A stretch of 64,000 nucleotides of DNA, from positions 1,798,001 through 1,862,000 of the forward strand of contig JARUPY010000395.1 in assembly GCA_029817715.1 (NCBI GenBank), given 5' to 3'. Position numbers and translations under genes: made by a program. How positions within the stretch are numbered: the stretch's first letter is position 1; every line of letters begins with the position of its first letter. The stretch comes from Melastoma dodecandrum. Lineage: Eukaryota > Streptophyta > Magnoliopsida > Myrtales > Melastomataceae. Shown in pieces: positions 31,374 to 43,560 of this stretch. The notes below the pieces were generated by a model that did not search any database, was not told where the DNA came from, and worked only from the letters and a program-made list of their open reading frames with translations.

Positions 31374-32205
31374 GTGAAATGGGTCGGAAAACAAGTTACT
31401 ATTTGATAGGTGAATTGAATTATCAATGTAATAGAGTGAAAAATATGCACTTCATGAGAATTTAGAAGTTGCTTATTTCATATGATTTTAGTTGACGTTT
31501 TCAGATAAATGTGATCACTGAACGTAATAATCAATATACTGGAAAGGAAAAGAACCTGCGATTATTTTATATTTGGAATAAAATGTCTAAACGATATAAT
31601 TAATTCATTGATTTTTCTTACTCGTTTTACCATCATAAAAATAAATATTAAAATGGATTTTTAAACTTTTCAATTTATTTTATAGATATAATCTCCCAAT
31701 AAAAAGTTATATACCTTAACTGGAAAAAAAAAAGTTTAATTGTTAGGATGTGCAATTATAGTTATATGATCTATTAATCCTTTTAGATAATTAAACCTAA
31801 TCTTCTGCCGGGATGGATGGGAAACCTGTTTGTTTTCCAACCTAATTATTCATTCAGGGTGTATTTCAAAATATTGGGAATGGCCGGAAGGCACGATATC
31901 TTTCGAACCCGTTGAGGTTCGATCTGGACACAATAATAAGAGTTCATGTTTGAGTTATGTACAAATAATTTGTGTCATTAATAGTTTGAATTTATATAAG
32001 TATTTTATGGAAAGCTAGTACCAACACTCCTAAAAGCTCGATCCGTACTATGTATTTTTATTTTCAACTATATTTACTTAATCTTAAGTTTACAATGGTA
32101 CTAACGCAACAAAAGTAATTTTTATAGCTTGCACAAAGCAACTACATTTGCTCAATGTGAATCTCGTTATTCAAGCCTTCGATAAATTCTGAAATTACTA
32201 AAAAA
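31374..32205. repeat. duplicated upstream region of the MMP unit (copy 2)
   Basis: Counterpart of 4361-5204, same order and orientation. It probably contains the regulatory region of MMP E. No ORF is supported. Confidence 0.75.
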
Positions 32206-32521
32206 CTATCCATCAGGATACAGCCCATGAATGGCATTAATATCATCGGGTTGAACAACCCTCTTAATTTCCCCCGCGTGAAACCAAGCGAACATCACCG
32301 TGCATCTGTTGCGGCCGTGGCCGAGCCCGAGGATGTCTCCTATCTCGTGCAACGAGACCGATTCCAAGTCGAATTGATGGCCTATGGGGTTCAAGCTCCA
32401 TTGCTCGTCCCCATCTAAGTGGAACAACCCACTTGGCGAAAGACCCACGTGACCTAGGATGCTGCCAGGCCCATCGAAGGGCTGCCGATCCCCATGTTCC
32501 CAAACATAGAAACCTACCTTT
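32206..32521 (-). pseudogene. matrix metalloproteinase fragment B' (3' half of gene 2)
   Basis: Uninterrupted homologue of fragment B, with GLFHLDGDEQWSLNPIGHQ, then [19 protein letters not shown], a VMFAWF Met-turn and the normal C-terminal GEIKRVVQPDDINAIHGLYP. The second zinc-binding His is Asp (HEIGD). A frame break near 32435-32480 separates the FDGPGG loop from the catalytic motif. It ends at CCTTT (32517-32521), where LTR-B of element B starts, the same junction as in copy 1. No 5' half is present on the right. Confidence 0.85.
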
Positions 32522-34416
32522 CATTGACCTTAGTTTTGATGATGATAAATGTGTTGCCGTATCGCTTGAGAAGTGTGTTGCTACAATACAATGAAGCTGT
32601 ACTGCATTACTGCTGTTTTAATGCGCTACAATTATCAACGTGAAGGAATAATTATTATTCCAATTTGTTTATTGTAATATAATCATATTTAATGATTAAT
32701 TACATTATTTAATTCAAATAATCACGTGTGAGTATTGGACAGCGACATTTGAAAAATATTTTGGAAATGGAATCTCTATTTTTAGTAATATTCTATTTCT
32801 TATCCTATCTCAACCATCATTAAAGAATTTAGTTATTCCGTTTTATTATGGCCAATGATTGAAATAATTATCGGGTAGCAATCTGATAATGATTGGACCA
32901 AATAATACGTATAATGAAAGTCAACATTGATTTCCTTCCTTCTTGGTCATTGTGACCGTTGAGCATCTGTTTGCTGTCCGTGACTACAGCTTACTGAAAG
33001 CATATTTTTGGGAAACGAATTATTTGTTTCGTCCCCTATTAATATCAGACGACACTCACACATTGAAAAACAATTCTATGTGGTCTGAGTGGTTGTCCAA
33101 AGCCTGAGTGATCTGAGTGAAGCTTTGAGGATCGACGGAGAGCGGAAGGTGCTAAGTGATCGCCTGGTTCTTATCTCTTGCAAGCTGCGTGTGAGAGTGT
33201 CAAGAGCTGAGTGCGACCTTGATCGTCGTGAGAGGAACTAGGTGTCATCGGTGCCTTCAACGAGCGGTTGGCGAATCGTCTAAGGGAAGCTAAGTGAATA
33301 CCTGTTCTAAATTCAGTAACCAATTGCCGACCCATTGGCAAGAAGCTGTTCTTGTTGTATCTTTTTGCATGGAAGTCTCGAACCGACGGAGTTTGAGCAA
33401 TGAGACACGCACTTGCGGGTGCGCGCCAGAAGTCTCGTACCTGCAGGGTAGAGCAGGAGTTGGGAACGCCACCAGAGTGGAAAGAAGCCCTCCCGAGATA
33501 GGGGTGCTATGCAGAAGCCTCCTGAGAGACAGTAGAGTAGGTTGCGTGGAAGCCGCCGAAGTAGAAAATTCCACCCTAGGCACTAGGTGTGCAGAGCAGT
33601 GAGTCACGGTTGTGGTAACCGTGTACGTCCGAACTGAGTGTAGGACGGATACCGCAACTTCGCCGAGTGAGAAGTCAGGTTTTGCTGACTGAGATCCCAA
33701 AACTTTCTTCTATTTTTCTTTGTCAACTAAGAGGTTATCTTTGTGGTTGTCTCTTGAGTACTTACAGGCTCATCTTGAAAAGAGACTAAACTGTATGGAA
33801 ATCCTCTGCTGAGTTATTAAGCATTGAAGGATTCCTCTACCATAAAATAGAAACAGGCTGGTATCAGAGAAGTCGTTCTTCACTATAAGGAATCATTTGT
33901 GAGGATTTATACTCTGACACAACGTTGTCTTTGTGCTTTGATACACAGGCTTACGTCTAAGCGACAACGTGCTGTGTGAAAATCCTTTGAGTAATCAACT
34001 GCTGAGTGTGAGCATCATTCTGCTGGAAACAAGAAGATGTCCACTGTGTGAGCAGCTGATCGTTACCCAAGAGTGATCTGCATTTGTAAAGGATTCTAAA
34101 TCTCACTTGTTGAGAAATCGAACGCCTTGTGCAAGGGCTCTTTGCACCCATTATATTACATAGTGGAATTACCTCTATGGTGGAAAGTGGACATAGGCCG
34201 ATTAAGGTCGAACCACTATAAACTATTGTATCCATTACGATCGCGCAACACTTGTACGAAAACCTACTCGATCAAATCGTAACGGTTACAGCGAAGCAGA
34301 TCTCATTTTGAAAATCGCTCTGCTGGAATACAATACGCTTCCGCTTACATTGAGAAAGGGCAAAAAAGTGATAAACACTAATTCACCCCCTCTTAGTGTA
34401 CATAAACGATCCAACA
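32522..34416 (+). repeat. 5' LTR of element B (LTR-B reference copy)
   Basis: About 1.9 kb, from CATTGACCTTAG (TGTTGACCTTAG in copy 1) to GATCCAACA at 34416, followed by the primer site. It shares short blocks with LTR-A near the 3' end (GTGGA-TAGG...GAACCACTATAAA) but is otherwise different. Minus- and plus-strand open frames in it are incidental. Confidence 0.88.
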
Positions 34417-34418
34417 AT

Positions 34419-34430
34419 TGGTATCAGAGC
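34419..34430 (+). other. primer-binding site of element B
   Basis: TGGTATCAGAGC, identical to that of element A (initiator tRNA-Met type). Confidence 0.9.
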
Positions 34431-34573
34431 TGGTTTACTGGAAAGCTTTCTGTGTGATTGCTAGAACAGAACTCGGTTGCTATACTTAAGGATCATTACA
34501 GCGTGTTGCTGAAAGGCTTACATTAAGCACAGTAAGGTGCTACTGAGTTATAAGAACTCAAATCTGAGCAAAA

Positions 34574-36004
34574 ATGTCAATGCTCTTAACTGATGGTCAT
34601 TCGACCGAACGTCCACCGCTCTTTGCAGGACAACACTTCTCATATTGGAAAATGAGAATGGAGTTGTTCATTGGAGGAGATTGCTGGCATATTATAATGG
34701 AAGGAGACCTTATGGTTCCTCCACCTAATCTCAACGATACTCGGCATGAAATTGAAAGAAAGAACCATCTCTCTCAATACTAAAGCAAGGCACTACTTAG
34801 TGTGCGCTCTTGCTAGAAATGAATTTAATCGCGTCTCTGCTTTTAAGACCGCAAAAGAAATGTGGGATATACTTTCTTTGATCTATGATGGAACAGAACA
34901 AGTCAAAAAATCCAAAGTGAATGCATTAGTAACTCAATACGAAGCATTCAAAATGAAAAAGGATGAGTCGATTAATCAAATGTTTGATAGACTCACCGAA
35001 ATCTCTAATGCCATGGAATCTCTTGGAAAAATCACTTCTAATTTTGAGCTGGTCAGAAAAATACTTCGCTCTTTGCCTAAATCTTTGGAAGCCAAGAAAA
35101 CGGCAATTGAAGAAGCAAAGGACTTGACTAGCTTAAGTCTTCAACAGCTACTTGATTCTCTTGTCGCTTATGAGAATGAGAACAAGTTTGTTGAAGAAAA
35201 TAAATCCCGTTTGCTAGGAAATTTAAGAAGTAACTTCGCAAAACTCATTTCAAGGGTAAGCGAGATGCTAAAAAGAAAAATTCAAAATCACACTAAAGTA
35301 AAGGTGGTGTGTGCTATGAGTGTAACAAACTTAGTCACATGCGACCAGATTGCCCACTATTAAATGAGAAGGGTAAACCTTCAAAATACAAGAAAAATAC
35401 CATGATGGCATCTTGGAGTGATAGTGATGAGGAATCGGATCAGAACGGCGAAACAACAAACATGTGCTATATGGAGCAAACTGATGCTGAAACTGAGAAG
35501 GTAAATGATTTCTCTCCCTCCGACCAATCTACTGATGATATTGAGAATTTTTTCTAAGAACGTTATGACAAACTTGAATCATTGACCGCAAACAATAAGG
35601 CTCTCATGAAGGAGAATAAACTCTTGAGTGCTGAGAACGCTTCTCTTAAGAAAGAGTTATCAGCAAATGCTAAGAAAGCGGAAAAGCAACTTTCTCAATC
35701 TAAATCAAAGATTAAAGAACTGCAACAGCAACTCAGTGTTGTGCACAACATAACTTAATTATGCGTGCATGAGATGCATGATTCGAGAAATGAGCAACGT
35801 TCTCCTCATGGGAAATATATTCCTCCTCATGTCAGGAATGGTGATTCTCATTATATTTTTCAAAGGCTACCTAGGCTTTGCTACTATTGTAGAAGGTCGG
35901 ATCACTTTATCAAAAATTGCCATGTCAGGCGAAATGATATGCATGGCATTACTACCTCTAAATTTGATGGTTCTATTGTTAAATGGAAGCAACGACTTAC
36001 TTAA
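34574..36004 (+). pseudogene. gag of element B
   Basis: It opens MSMLLTDGHSTERPPLFAGQ and continues in shifted frames through EFNRVSAFKTAKEMWD, MFDRLTEISNAMESLG and a CCHC knuckle at 35309 (CYECNKLSHMRPDCP). A coiled-coil-like stretch follows (35560-35755). A second knuckle-like motif (CYYCRRSDHFIKNCH, about 35877-35921) lies in front of the protease. At least two frame changes and a stop at 35555 break it. Confidence 0.8.
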
Positions 36005-36049
36005 GTTCTTTCTCTATTTCAGGGATGCTTCAAGTCCATTGCTAACATG

Positions 36050-38907
36050 TATGGTACTTAGATAGTGGTTGCTCAAGGCACATGTCAGGAGATGTCTCCT
36101 TGTTCTCCACATTGGTTTTCCAGGATGGTGGTGCTGTCACTTTTGGTAACAATGAAAAGGGATGGTCAAAGGAACATGAACCATTTGATGTTCTGACTCT
36201 CTAACCATTGAAGGAGTTCTTTATATCAAAGGTCCCCAGCACAATTTGATTAGTATTAGTCTATTGTGTGACAAGGGCTATCATGTTGCCTTCAATGAGA
36301 AAACATGTATTGTTTCACGAGATGATGTTACGTGTTTCATTAGTGAACGCAAGAAAAACATCTATATCATGTCTTTTAAGAACATCTCCGCCGGAGAAAA
36401 TTGCCTTATGTCCATTAAGGACGAAGCTACTCTATGGCACAGAAGGTTGGGACATGCAAACTATGACTAGCTGTCCAAACTAGCTAGAAGAGATGCTATT
36501 AAGGGATTACCTAAAATCAAGTTTGACAGTGAGAAGATATGTAAAGCTTGTGCAATTAGCAAACAAACAAATGTGTCTTTTAAAAGCAAAAATATGGTTT
36601 CAAGTAAGGAGCCATTTGAATTACTTCACATGGACTTGTTTGGTCCTCCAACGACTCGGAGTTTAGGAGGTAAATGATATGGATTAGTTGTTGTTGATGA
36701 CTTCTCCAGATTCACTTGGATAAAGTTTTTAGCCCACAAAAATGATACGTTTACAACCTTCGAAACTCTAGTTAAACAACTTCAAAATGAGAAAGGTGTT
36801 TTTCTACAAAGTATCAGAACAAATCATGGTACTGAATTTGAGAGCCATGACTTTACTACTTTCTGTGATGGGTATGGCATTAATCATAATTTCTCAGCTC
36901 CATATACTCCACAACAAAATGGAGTCGTAGAGCGAAAGAACAGAATCTTACAGGACATGACGAGAACCATGATGCTGGAAAATGAGGTAGCTAAGAATCT
37001 CTGGGCTAAAGCTATAAGCACAGCCTGTTACATCTCAAACTGAGTGCACTTAAGGCATTCTATAGGCAAAACTCCTTATGAATTATATAAAAGGAGAAAG
37101 CTAAATATTTCATACTTCCATCCGTTTGAAAGTAAATGCTACATTCTAAGACCCATAAGAGATGGTGTCGGAAAATTTGATGCTCATTCTAATGAGGGTA
37201 TTTTCTTAGGATATTCTCTCACCAGCAAAGCATATAAAGTTTTCAATAAGAGAACTCTTGCTGTTGAAGAATCAATCAATGTTAAAATTGATGATTCTCT
37301 AACTGAGGAAGAAGATGTTGTTGCAAAAGCATTAGGTTCCTCAACCACAAAACCAACTGGAGAATTATAGCAGATGCCTGCTGAAAGTGATCCAAATGAA
37401 AATTCTGCGGCAGAAGGACAAGATATTCCTATTGCAGAAAACAATCCTGATGTCTTACATGATGAACAAATAAAGGACCGTGTTCCCTCCTTATATAAGA
37501 AAAGCCATCCTATGAACCAAGTCATAGGATCCTTACACACTGGAATGCGAACTCGAAATACAGCAAATATGTTCTGTGAACACTCTGTTTTTATCTCTCA
37601 AAAGGAACCTCAAGGCATCGATGATGCACTTAGTGATCCAAACTGGATCTTCGCAATGCAAGAGGAACTAAACCAGTTTGAGAGGAATAATGTATGGTGT
37701 CTAGTGCCTAGACCAAATGATCATTCCATTATTTGAACAAAATGGGTTTATAGTAACAAACTCGATGAGTCTAGGAATGTTGTAAGAAACAAAGCTAGAC
37801 TTGTAACAAAAGATTACACTCAAGAAGAGGGTATTGATTATGATGAGATGTTTGCACATGTAACACGTCTTGAGGCAATACGTCTACTCTTAGCATATGC
37901 TTGCTAAAATGACTTCAAGTTATTTCAGATGGATATGAAAAGCGCATTCCTTAATGGTGATCTAAAAGGGGAAGTGTATATTGAACAATCTCCTGGATTC
38001 ACCGATCCAAAATATCGTAATCATGTTTATAAGCTCTCTAAAGCCTTCCTTGTGTGGGCTTAAGCAAGCACCATGAGCATGGTACGAAAAGATTAGCTCC
38101 TTTCTCATCAAGAAAGGCTATAAGCGTGGAAAAATTGATACAACCTTGTTTCTTAAGAAACAAGATGCTGATCTCTTATTTGCTCAAATATATGTTGACG
38201 ACAATATTTTTTGTTCAACTAATGAAAAACTATGTACCGAATTCTCTAATCAAATGAAATGAGAATTTGAAATGAGTCTCATGGGAGAACTAACATTCTT
38301 TCTTGGACTTCAAATCAAACAAACTACATATAGAATTTTTATCCATCAAGAAAAGTATAACAAACAGTTGCTCAAGAAATTTGATCTTGAGAACGCTAAA
38401 TCTTTGTCAACTCCGTTTGGTAGTAATACCAAAATTGATAAAGATGAGAATGAAAAGGAAGTTGATTCTAAATTATATAGAAGCATGATAGGGTTATTAC
38501 TCTATCTTACTGCTTCAAGACCTGATATCATGTTAAGGGTGCTTATGCGCTAGATATCAGTCTGCTCCAAAAGAGTCACATCTTGCTGCAGTTAAGAGGA
38601 TCTTTCGATACCTCGCAGGAACTGTTAGCTTAGGTCTATGGTATCCCAGAAGATCGTTGCCGGATCCTGTAGGATATTTACACGCAGACTATGCTGGATG
38701 TCGCATTGATAGAAAAAGCACATCTGGTACTTGACAATTACTAGGAAATATGTTGATTTTCTGGTTCTCCAAAAAGCAGACTTCGATTGCTCTATCTACA
38801 GCTGAGGCTGAATACGTCACAGTAGCTAGTTGTTGTGCTCAATTACTTTGGATGCAACAACAATTTGAAGATTATGATCTTCATTTTTATAGTATTCCAA
38901 TAATGTG
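36050..38907 (+). pseudogene. pol of element B
   Basis: Protease remnant (SGCSRHMSG near 36065), pre-integrase ([10 protein letters not shown] near 36436), integrase (HMDLFGPPTTRS, ending PQQNGVVERKN), RT (VDD box near 38195 reads YVDDNIFC instead of YVDDIIFG) and RNase H ([19 protein letters not shown]). Many nonsense codons are visible, e.g. at 36468, 37041, 37734 and 38259. Homology stops at IPIMCD, where LTR sequence takes over at the shared GACGGAGA. Confidence 0.87.
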
Positions 38908-38908
38908 T

Positions 38909-40201
38909 GACGGAGAACGGAAGGTGCTAAGTGATCGCCTGGTTCCTACCTCTCGCAATCTGCGTGTGGGAGTTCCAAGGGTTGTTTGTTACCTTGGTCG
39001 TCGAGAGAGGGATTGTATATCCCCGGTGCATTCAACGAGCGGCTGGCGAATCGTCTAAGGGCAGCTAAGTGAATACTTGTTCTGATCGTAGTAACCGGTT
39101 ACTGACCCTTCGGTAAGAAGCCATTTTTGTCGTGTCTTTTCGCAGGAAGTCTCGAACCTATGGAGTTTGAGCAGTTAGATACGTACTTGCGGGTGCGCGC
39201 CAGAAGTTTCGTGCCTGCAGGGTAGAGCATGAGTTGGGAACGCCGCCAGAATGAAAAGAGGTCCTCCCGAGCACGGTCCTGTGCAGAGGTCTCGACCTCC
39301 TGATACAGAGGGATAGTACAGCAGGTTGCGTGGGAGCCGCCGGAGCTGAAAATTCCACCCTAGGCATTGGGTATGCAATGCAATGAGTCACGACTATGGT
39401 AACGGTGAGCGTCTGAACTGAGTGTAGGACGAATACCTCGACTTCGCTGTGTGAGAAGTCAGGTTCCGCTGTGTGAGGAATCAATCCATGTTTTATCTCT
39501 TTTTTTTTGTCCGACTTTTTGTGGTTGTCTCTTGAGTACGTACAGGCTCATTTCGAGAAGAGATAAAAGCTGTGTGGAAATCCTCTATTCAGCTATTAAG
39601 TGCTTAAGCATTCCTCTAATATAAACTAGAAACGGACTGCTCTTTGAGAAGCGTTCCGTCACTATACGGAATTATTTATGAGGATTTATACTTTAACATA
39701 ACGTTATCTTTGCGCTTTGATAGACAGGCTTACGCCTAAGCGACAACTTGCTGTGTGGAAATCCTTTGAGCAATCAACAGCTGAGTGTGAGCATTATTCT
39801 AGTGGAAATGAGAAGGCGTTCACTGTGTGAGGAGCTGATCGTTGCCCAGGAGTGATCTCTCTTGTAAAGGATTTTAAATCTCACTTGTTGAGATATCCAA
39901 AGCCTAATGCAAACGGTTCATTTGCACCCATGCACCCATTATATTTATATAGTGGAATCACCTATACGGTGTAAAATGGACGTAGGTCGATAAGGCCGAA
40001 CCATTATAAAAGAACTATGTCCCTTACTATCGTGCTTACATCCATACGAGTATCTAACGATCAAAACCAACTCTTACAGCGAGCCGACCTCACTTCTGAG
40101 AAACGCTTTACTGTGAGAACGCTTCTGCATACGCTAAGAAAAGGCGTATAAGTGATAAACACTAATTCATCCCCCTCTTAGTGTACATAAACGATCCAAT
40201 A
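38909..40201 (+). repeat. 3' LTR of element B, 5'-truncated
   Basis: It begins inside the LTR at the equivalent of 33134 (GGAAGGTGCTAAGTG) and runs to GATCCAATA. The first roughly 610 bp of the LTR are missing. It is followed not by a CCTTT target repeat but by NB-LRR sequence, so the right boundary is a rearrangement. Confidence 0.85.
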
Positions 40202-40665
40202 GTTTCTCGACAACTTCTTAATCTCCTCACACCCTCAAAGTAACAGAGATTGCAATTTCACCAAATCACATATCGATTCCGGTAGCATTTTGATATCTGT
40301 ATGAGGAAAATCGACTGAATGTAGTAATTTGATCTCTTCAATCTGGCCGGGCACCCGCACAATTTGAAAGTAATGTAATGACAACATTTTCATATTCTTA
40401 GTATCCGTAATCAAGTCTTGTATCACATCCCGGGAGAAGTAGACATTTGTGATTTGGAATGGTATTACCGTCCTTAACTTCTTCAATAAGTGAATTGCCT
40501 CATGTAGATTGTGTGAACTTTGTTTCCAACATGATAAGAAGAGATATCCGATTGATAAGGTTTGAATGGAAACAATCGAGGGAAGAAGAACAAGTCCTGC
40601 TAGAGAATAATTAGGAAGAGACTATTAATGTTGCAGAATGCTTGGGGTCGGTGATTAGCGAAGCT
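40202..40665 (-). pseudogene. CC-NB-LRR resistance gene fragment (first LRRs), copy 1
   Basis: The minus strand encodes the start of the LRR region of a CNL protein: HEAIHLLKKLRTVIPFQ, KNMKMLSLHYFQIVRVPGQI and HTDIKMLPESICDLVKLQSLLL. This corresponds to the 'LRTFLP ... LRVLSL ... LPESICNLYNLQTLLL' segment after NB-ARC. Only about 100 residues are present, with no P-loop or CC. The same fragment recurs at 42176-42650. Confidence 0.8.
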
Positions 40666-42175
40666 AGTTATCTGTTGAGCCTAATTACAGCTTGCTAAAG
40701 TATTTGGTAAACAAATTATCCGATTCATTCCCTATTAATACCAGACGAAATTCATACACTACACATTGAATCTGGATGGTCTGTATGATTGTCCAAAGCT
40801 AGTGTGATTTGTGTGAAACTTTGAGGAGCTGTATGAGCTGTGTGTTCCCTGGAATATGGAAGGTGCTAAGTGATCGCCTGGTTCTTACCTCTCGCAATAT
40901 TGTGTTGGAGTGTCAAGGGCAGTGTGCTACCTTGATCGTCGGGAGGGACCGTGTACCCTCGGTGCGCTCAACGAACGGCTGACGAATCGTCTAAAGGAAG
41001 CTAAGTGAATACTTGTGCTGATCGCAGTAACCAGTTGCTGACCCTTCGATAAGAAGCCATTTTGGTCGTGTCTTTCCACGAAGTCTCGAAGAAGCCATTT
41101 TTGTCGTGTCTTTTCACAGGAAGTCTCGAACCTATGGAGTTTGATCAGTTAAACACGCACTTGCGGGTGCGCGCCAGAAGTCTCGTGCCTATAGGGTAAA
41201 GAAGGAGTTGGGAACGCCACTGGAATGGAAAGGGTACGCCCGAGCAAAGGGGTGCTGAGCAGAAGTCTCGACCTCCTGACACAGAGGGACAGTAGAGCAA
41301 GTTGTGTGGGAGCTGCCGGAGCAGAAAATTCCACTGTAGGCACAGGTGTGCAATGCAATGAGTCACGGCTATGGTAACCGTGAACGTCCGAACTGAGTAT
41401 AGGACGGATACCTCGACTTCGATGTGTGAGAAGTCAGGTTCCACTGTGGGATGAATCATCCCTGTTTTATCTCTTTTTTTCTCTGACTTTTTGTGGTTAT
41501 CTCTTTAGTACGTACAGGTTCATCTTGAGAAGAGACAAAAGCTGTGTGAAAATCCTCTACTGAGCAATTAAGTGCTGAAATATTCCTCTAATATGAACTA
41601 CAAACGGGCCGCTCTTTGAGAAATCGTTCCGTCACTGTAAGGAATTATTTGTGAGGATTTATACTTTAACATAACGTTGTCTTTGCGCTTTGATAGATAG
41701 GCTTGCGCCTAAGCAAGAACGTGCTGTGTGAAAATCCTTTGATCAATCAACTGCCGAGTGTGAGCATTATTCTGTTGGAAACGAGAAGACGTCCACTGTG
41801 TGAGGAGCTGATCGTTGCCCAGGAGTGATCTCCTCTTGTAAAGTATTTTAAATCTCACTTATTGAGATACCCAAAGCCTAGTGCAAAAGGTTCACTTACA
41901 CCCATCATGTTTATATAGTGGAATCACCTATATGGTGTAAAGTGGATGTAGGTCGATTAAGGCCGAACCACTATAAAAGAATTTTGTCCCTTACTATCGT
42001 GCTTACATCCACACGAGTATCTTACGATCAAAATCGTAACTCTTACGGCGAGCCTACCTCACTTCTGAGAAACGCTTTACTGTGACATAGTACGCTTCCA
42101 CATACGCTGGGAAAGGGCGAAGAAGTGACAAACACTAATTCACCCTTCTCTTACTGTATATTCACCCTTCTCAAC
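40666..42175 (+). repeat. LTR-B copy, 5'-truncated, between NB-LRR duplicates
   Basis: It matches LTR-B from about 32985 to its 3' end; the final 30 bp are scrambled. It includes an internal 36-bp duplication near 41060-41130 (GAAGCCATTTT...GTCGTGTCTTT twice). It sits between the two copies of the NB-LRR fragment. Confidence 0.8.
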
Positions 42176-42650
42176 AACTTCTTAATCTCCTCATACCCTC
42201 GAAGTAACACAGATTGCAATTTCACCAAGTCACACATCGATTCCGGTATCATTTTATATCTCTATGAGGAAAATCGACTGAATGCAGTAATTTAATCTCA
42301 TCAATCTGACTGGGCACCCGCACAATTTGAAAGTAATGTAATGACAACATTTTCAGATTCTTAGTATCTGCAATCAAGTCTTGTATCACATCCTAGGAGA
42401 AGTAGACATTTGGCTATGGGGCCTATGTGATTTGGAATGGTATTAACGTCCTTAACTTCTTCAATAAGTGAATTGCCTCATGTAGATTGTGTGAACTGTG
42501 TTTCCAACACGATAAGAAGAGATATCCGATTGATAAGGTTTGAATGGAAACACTCGAAGGAAGAAGAACAAGTCCTGCTAGACATCAATTAGGAAGAGAC
42601 TATTAATGTTGCAGAATGCTTGGGGTCGGTGATTAGCGAAGCTAGTCATC
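42176..42650 (-). pseudogene. CC-NB-LRR resistance gene fragment (first LRRs), copy 2
   Basis: Nearly the same 470 bp as 40202-40665, including non-coding neighbours, with several small indels. A 14-bp insertion near 42412-42426 breaks the frame that is open in copy 1. It joins on the right, at GAAGCTAGT, to different sequence than copy 1 does. Confidence 0.8.
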
Positions 42651-42789
42651 CGCATAAAGAATTTGAATCTTCTGTTAAGGAAAAGTCACGTAGAAAACTT
42701 TTTTTCCTTCAAACCATCCTTATCTGTTGTTTCTTCTGGTGTTCCTGTTTATATCCGCGACTATTTGGCCTGTTCATATCTGCGACTAC

Positions 42790-43560
42790 TTTCATATTTA
42801 TGGGTCCAATCGTTTGAATAAGATTCATCCGGGATGAGATGGAGGTGTGGCCAATATTCCCCTTCGCCCTTCTTGCATTTCTCCTCCAACTCCGAACATA
42901 TTCCAATCTCGAGCTCTTCTAGGTAGTCAGGGAGCCCGTCGTCTGGCAACCACGTCAGCTTCTTCGGACAGTTATAAATTACCAAAGATTGAAGGGAGGT
43001 GAGGTGGTGTCGGAGTCCCCCACCCATCCTCTCTAACTTCCTCATTTTCCCAATATACAAATTAAATTGGGATGAAGGGAAGAGGCGATTCCATGCATCT
43101 CCGGGAAGAAAGCACTCTATCTCATCTACCCATTCCATCTCTCCCCTAATTATCAATTCTCGTAAGGCGGTGAGGCCCCTTAACCCCCACTCCTCAATTA
43201 GTTGATTTAGATTTCTGCATCCCCAATCCAAATAAATTCCAGATTGGGAGGCAGACTTCCTCTCAGTGCTAATCTCGTGATGCCTTCGCATTGTCGATAC
43301 ATAGCTTTTTGAGGGATGTGAGGTGAAGGCAAAGACTTCACCTTCGGACATTTTTCAAGCCCACGATAGGACACATTGCAGGGGAGTGAAGGGCATATCT
43401 CCATCTCTAATGCTGGACAATCCTCGAAATTAAGCACGGAGAGGGCGGATAGGTGTTGCAACTTGTCTGTCAAAGTCGTGAGGCCTTCGCATAAATCAAT
43501 GGACAGTCTCCGCAGAGACCGAGATAAGGGACTACTAACACCAGCTAATTTTCATAGGAA
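42790..43560 (-). pseudogene. NB-LRR C-terminal LRR region
   Basis: Minus-strand LRRs from a CNL-type gene: LCEGLTTLTDKLQHLSALSV, then PNLEFIWIGDAEI in one frame. After a shift near 43215 come LNQLIEEWGLRGLTALRELI, SLQSLVIYNCPKKLTWLPDD and the family's typical end ELEIGICSELEEKCKKGEGE followed by YWPHLHLIPDE. NB-ARC is absent. Because it lies upstream (minus strand) of a fragment holding the first LRRs, the order is scrambled or comes from two gene copies. Confidence 0.85.

Larger units (their letters stand above)
32522..40201 (+). mobile_element. element B: decayed Sirevirus-like copia element
   Basis: It has a 5' LTR (32522-34416), iMet primer site (34419-34430), broken gag (34574-35560) and pol (36050-38907), and a 5'-truncated 3' LTR (38909-40201). 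Pol is joined directly to the middle of the 3' LTR, so the end of RNase H, any ORF2 and the polypurine tract are gone. Domain content and order match element A, but the LTRs are of a distinct family. Confidence 0.88.

Noticed and set aside
33290..33700. Opposing ORFs of 136 and 102 aa in LTR-B
   Set aside because: The frames are not kept in the other LTR-B copies (39158-39484, 41145-41459); GC-rich LTR sequence opens them by chance.
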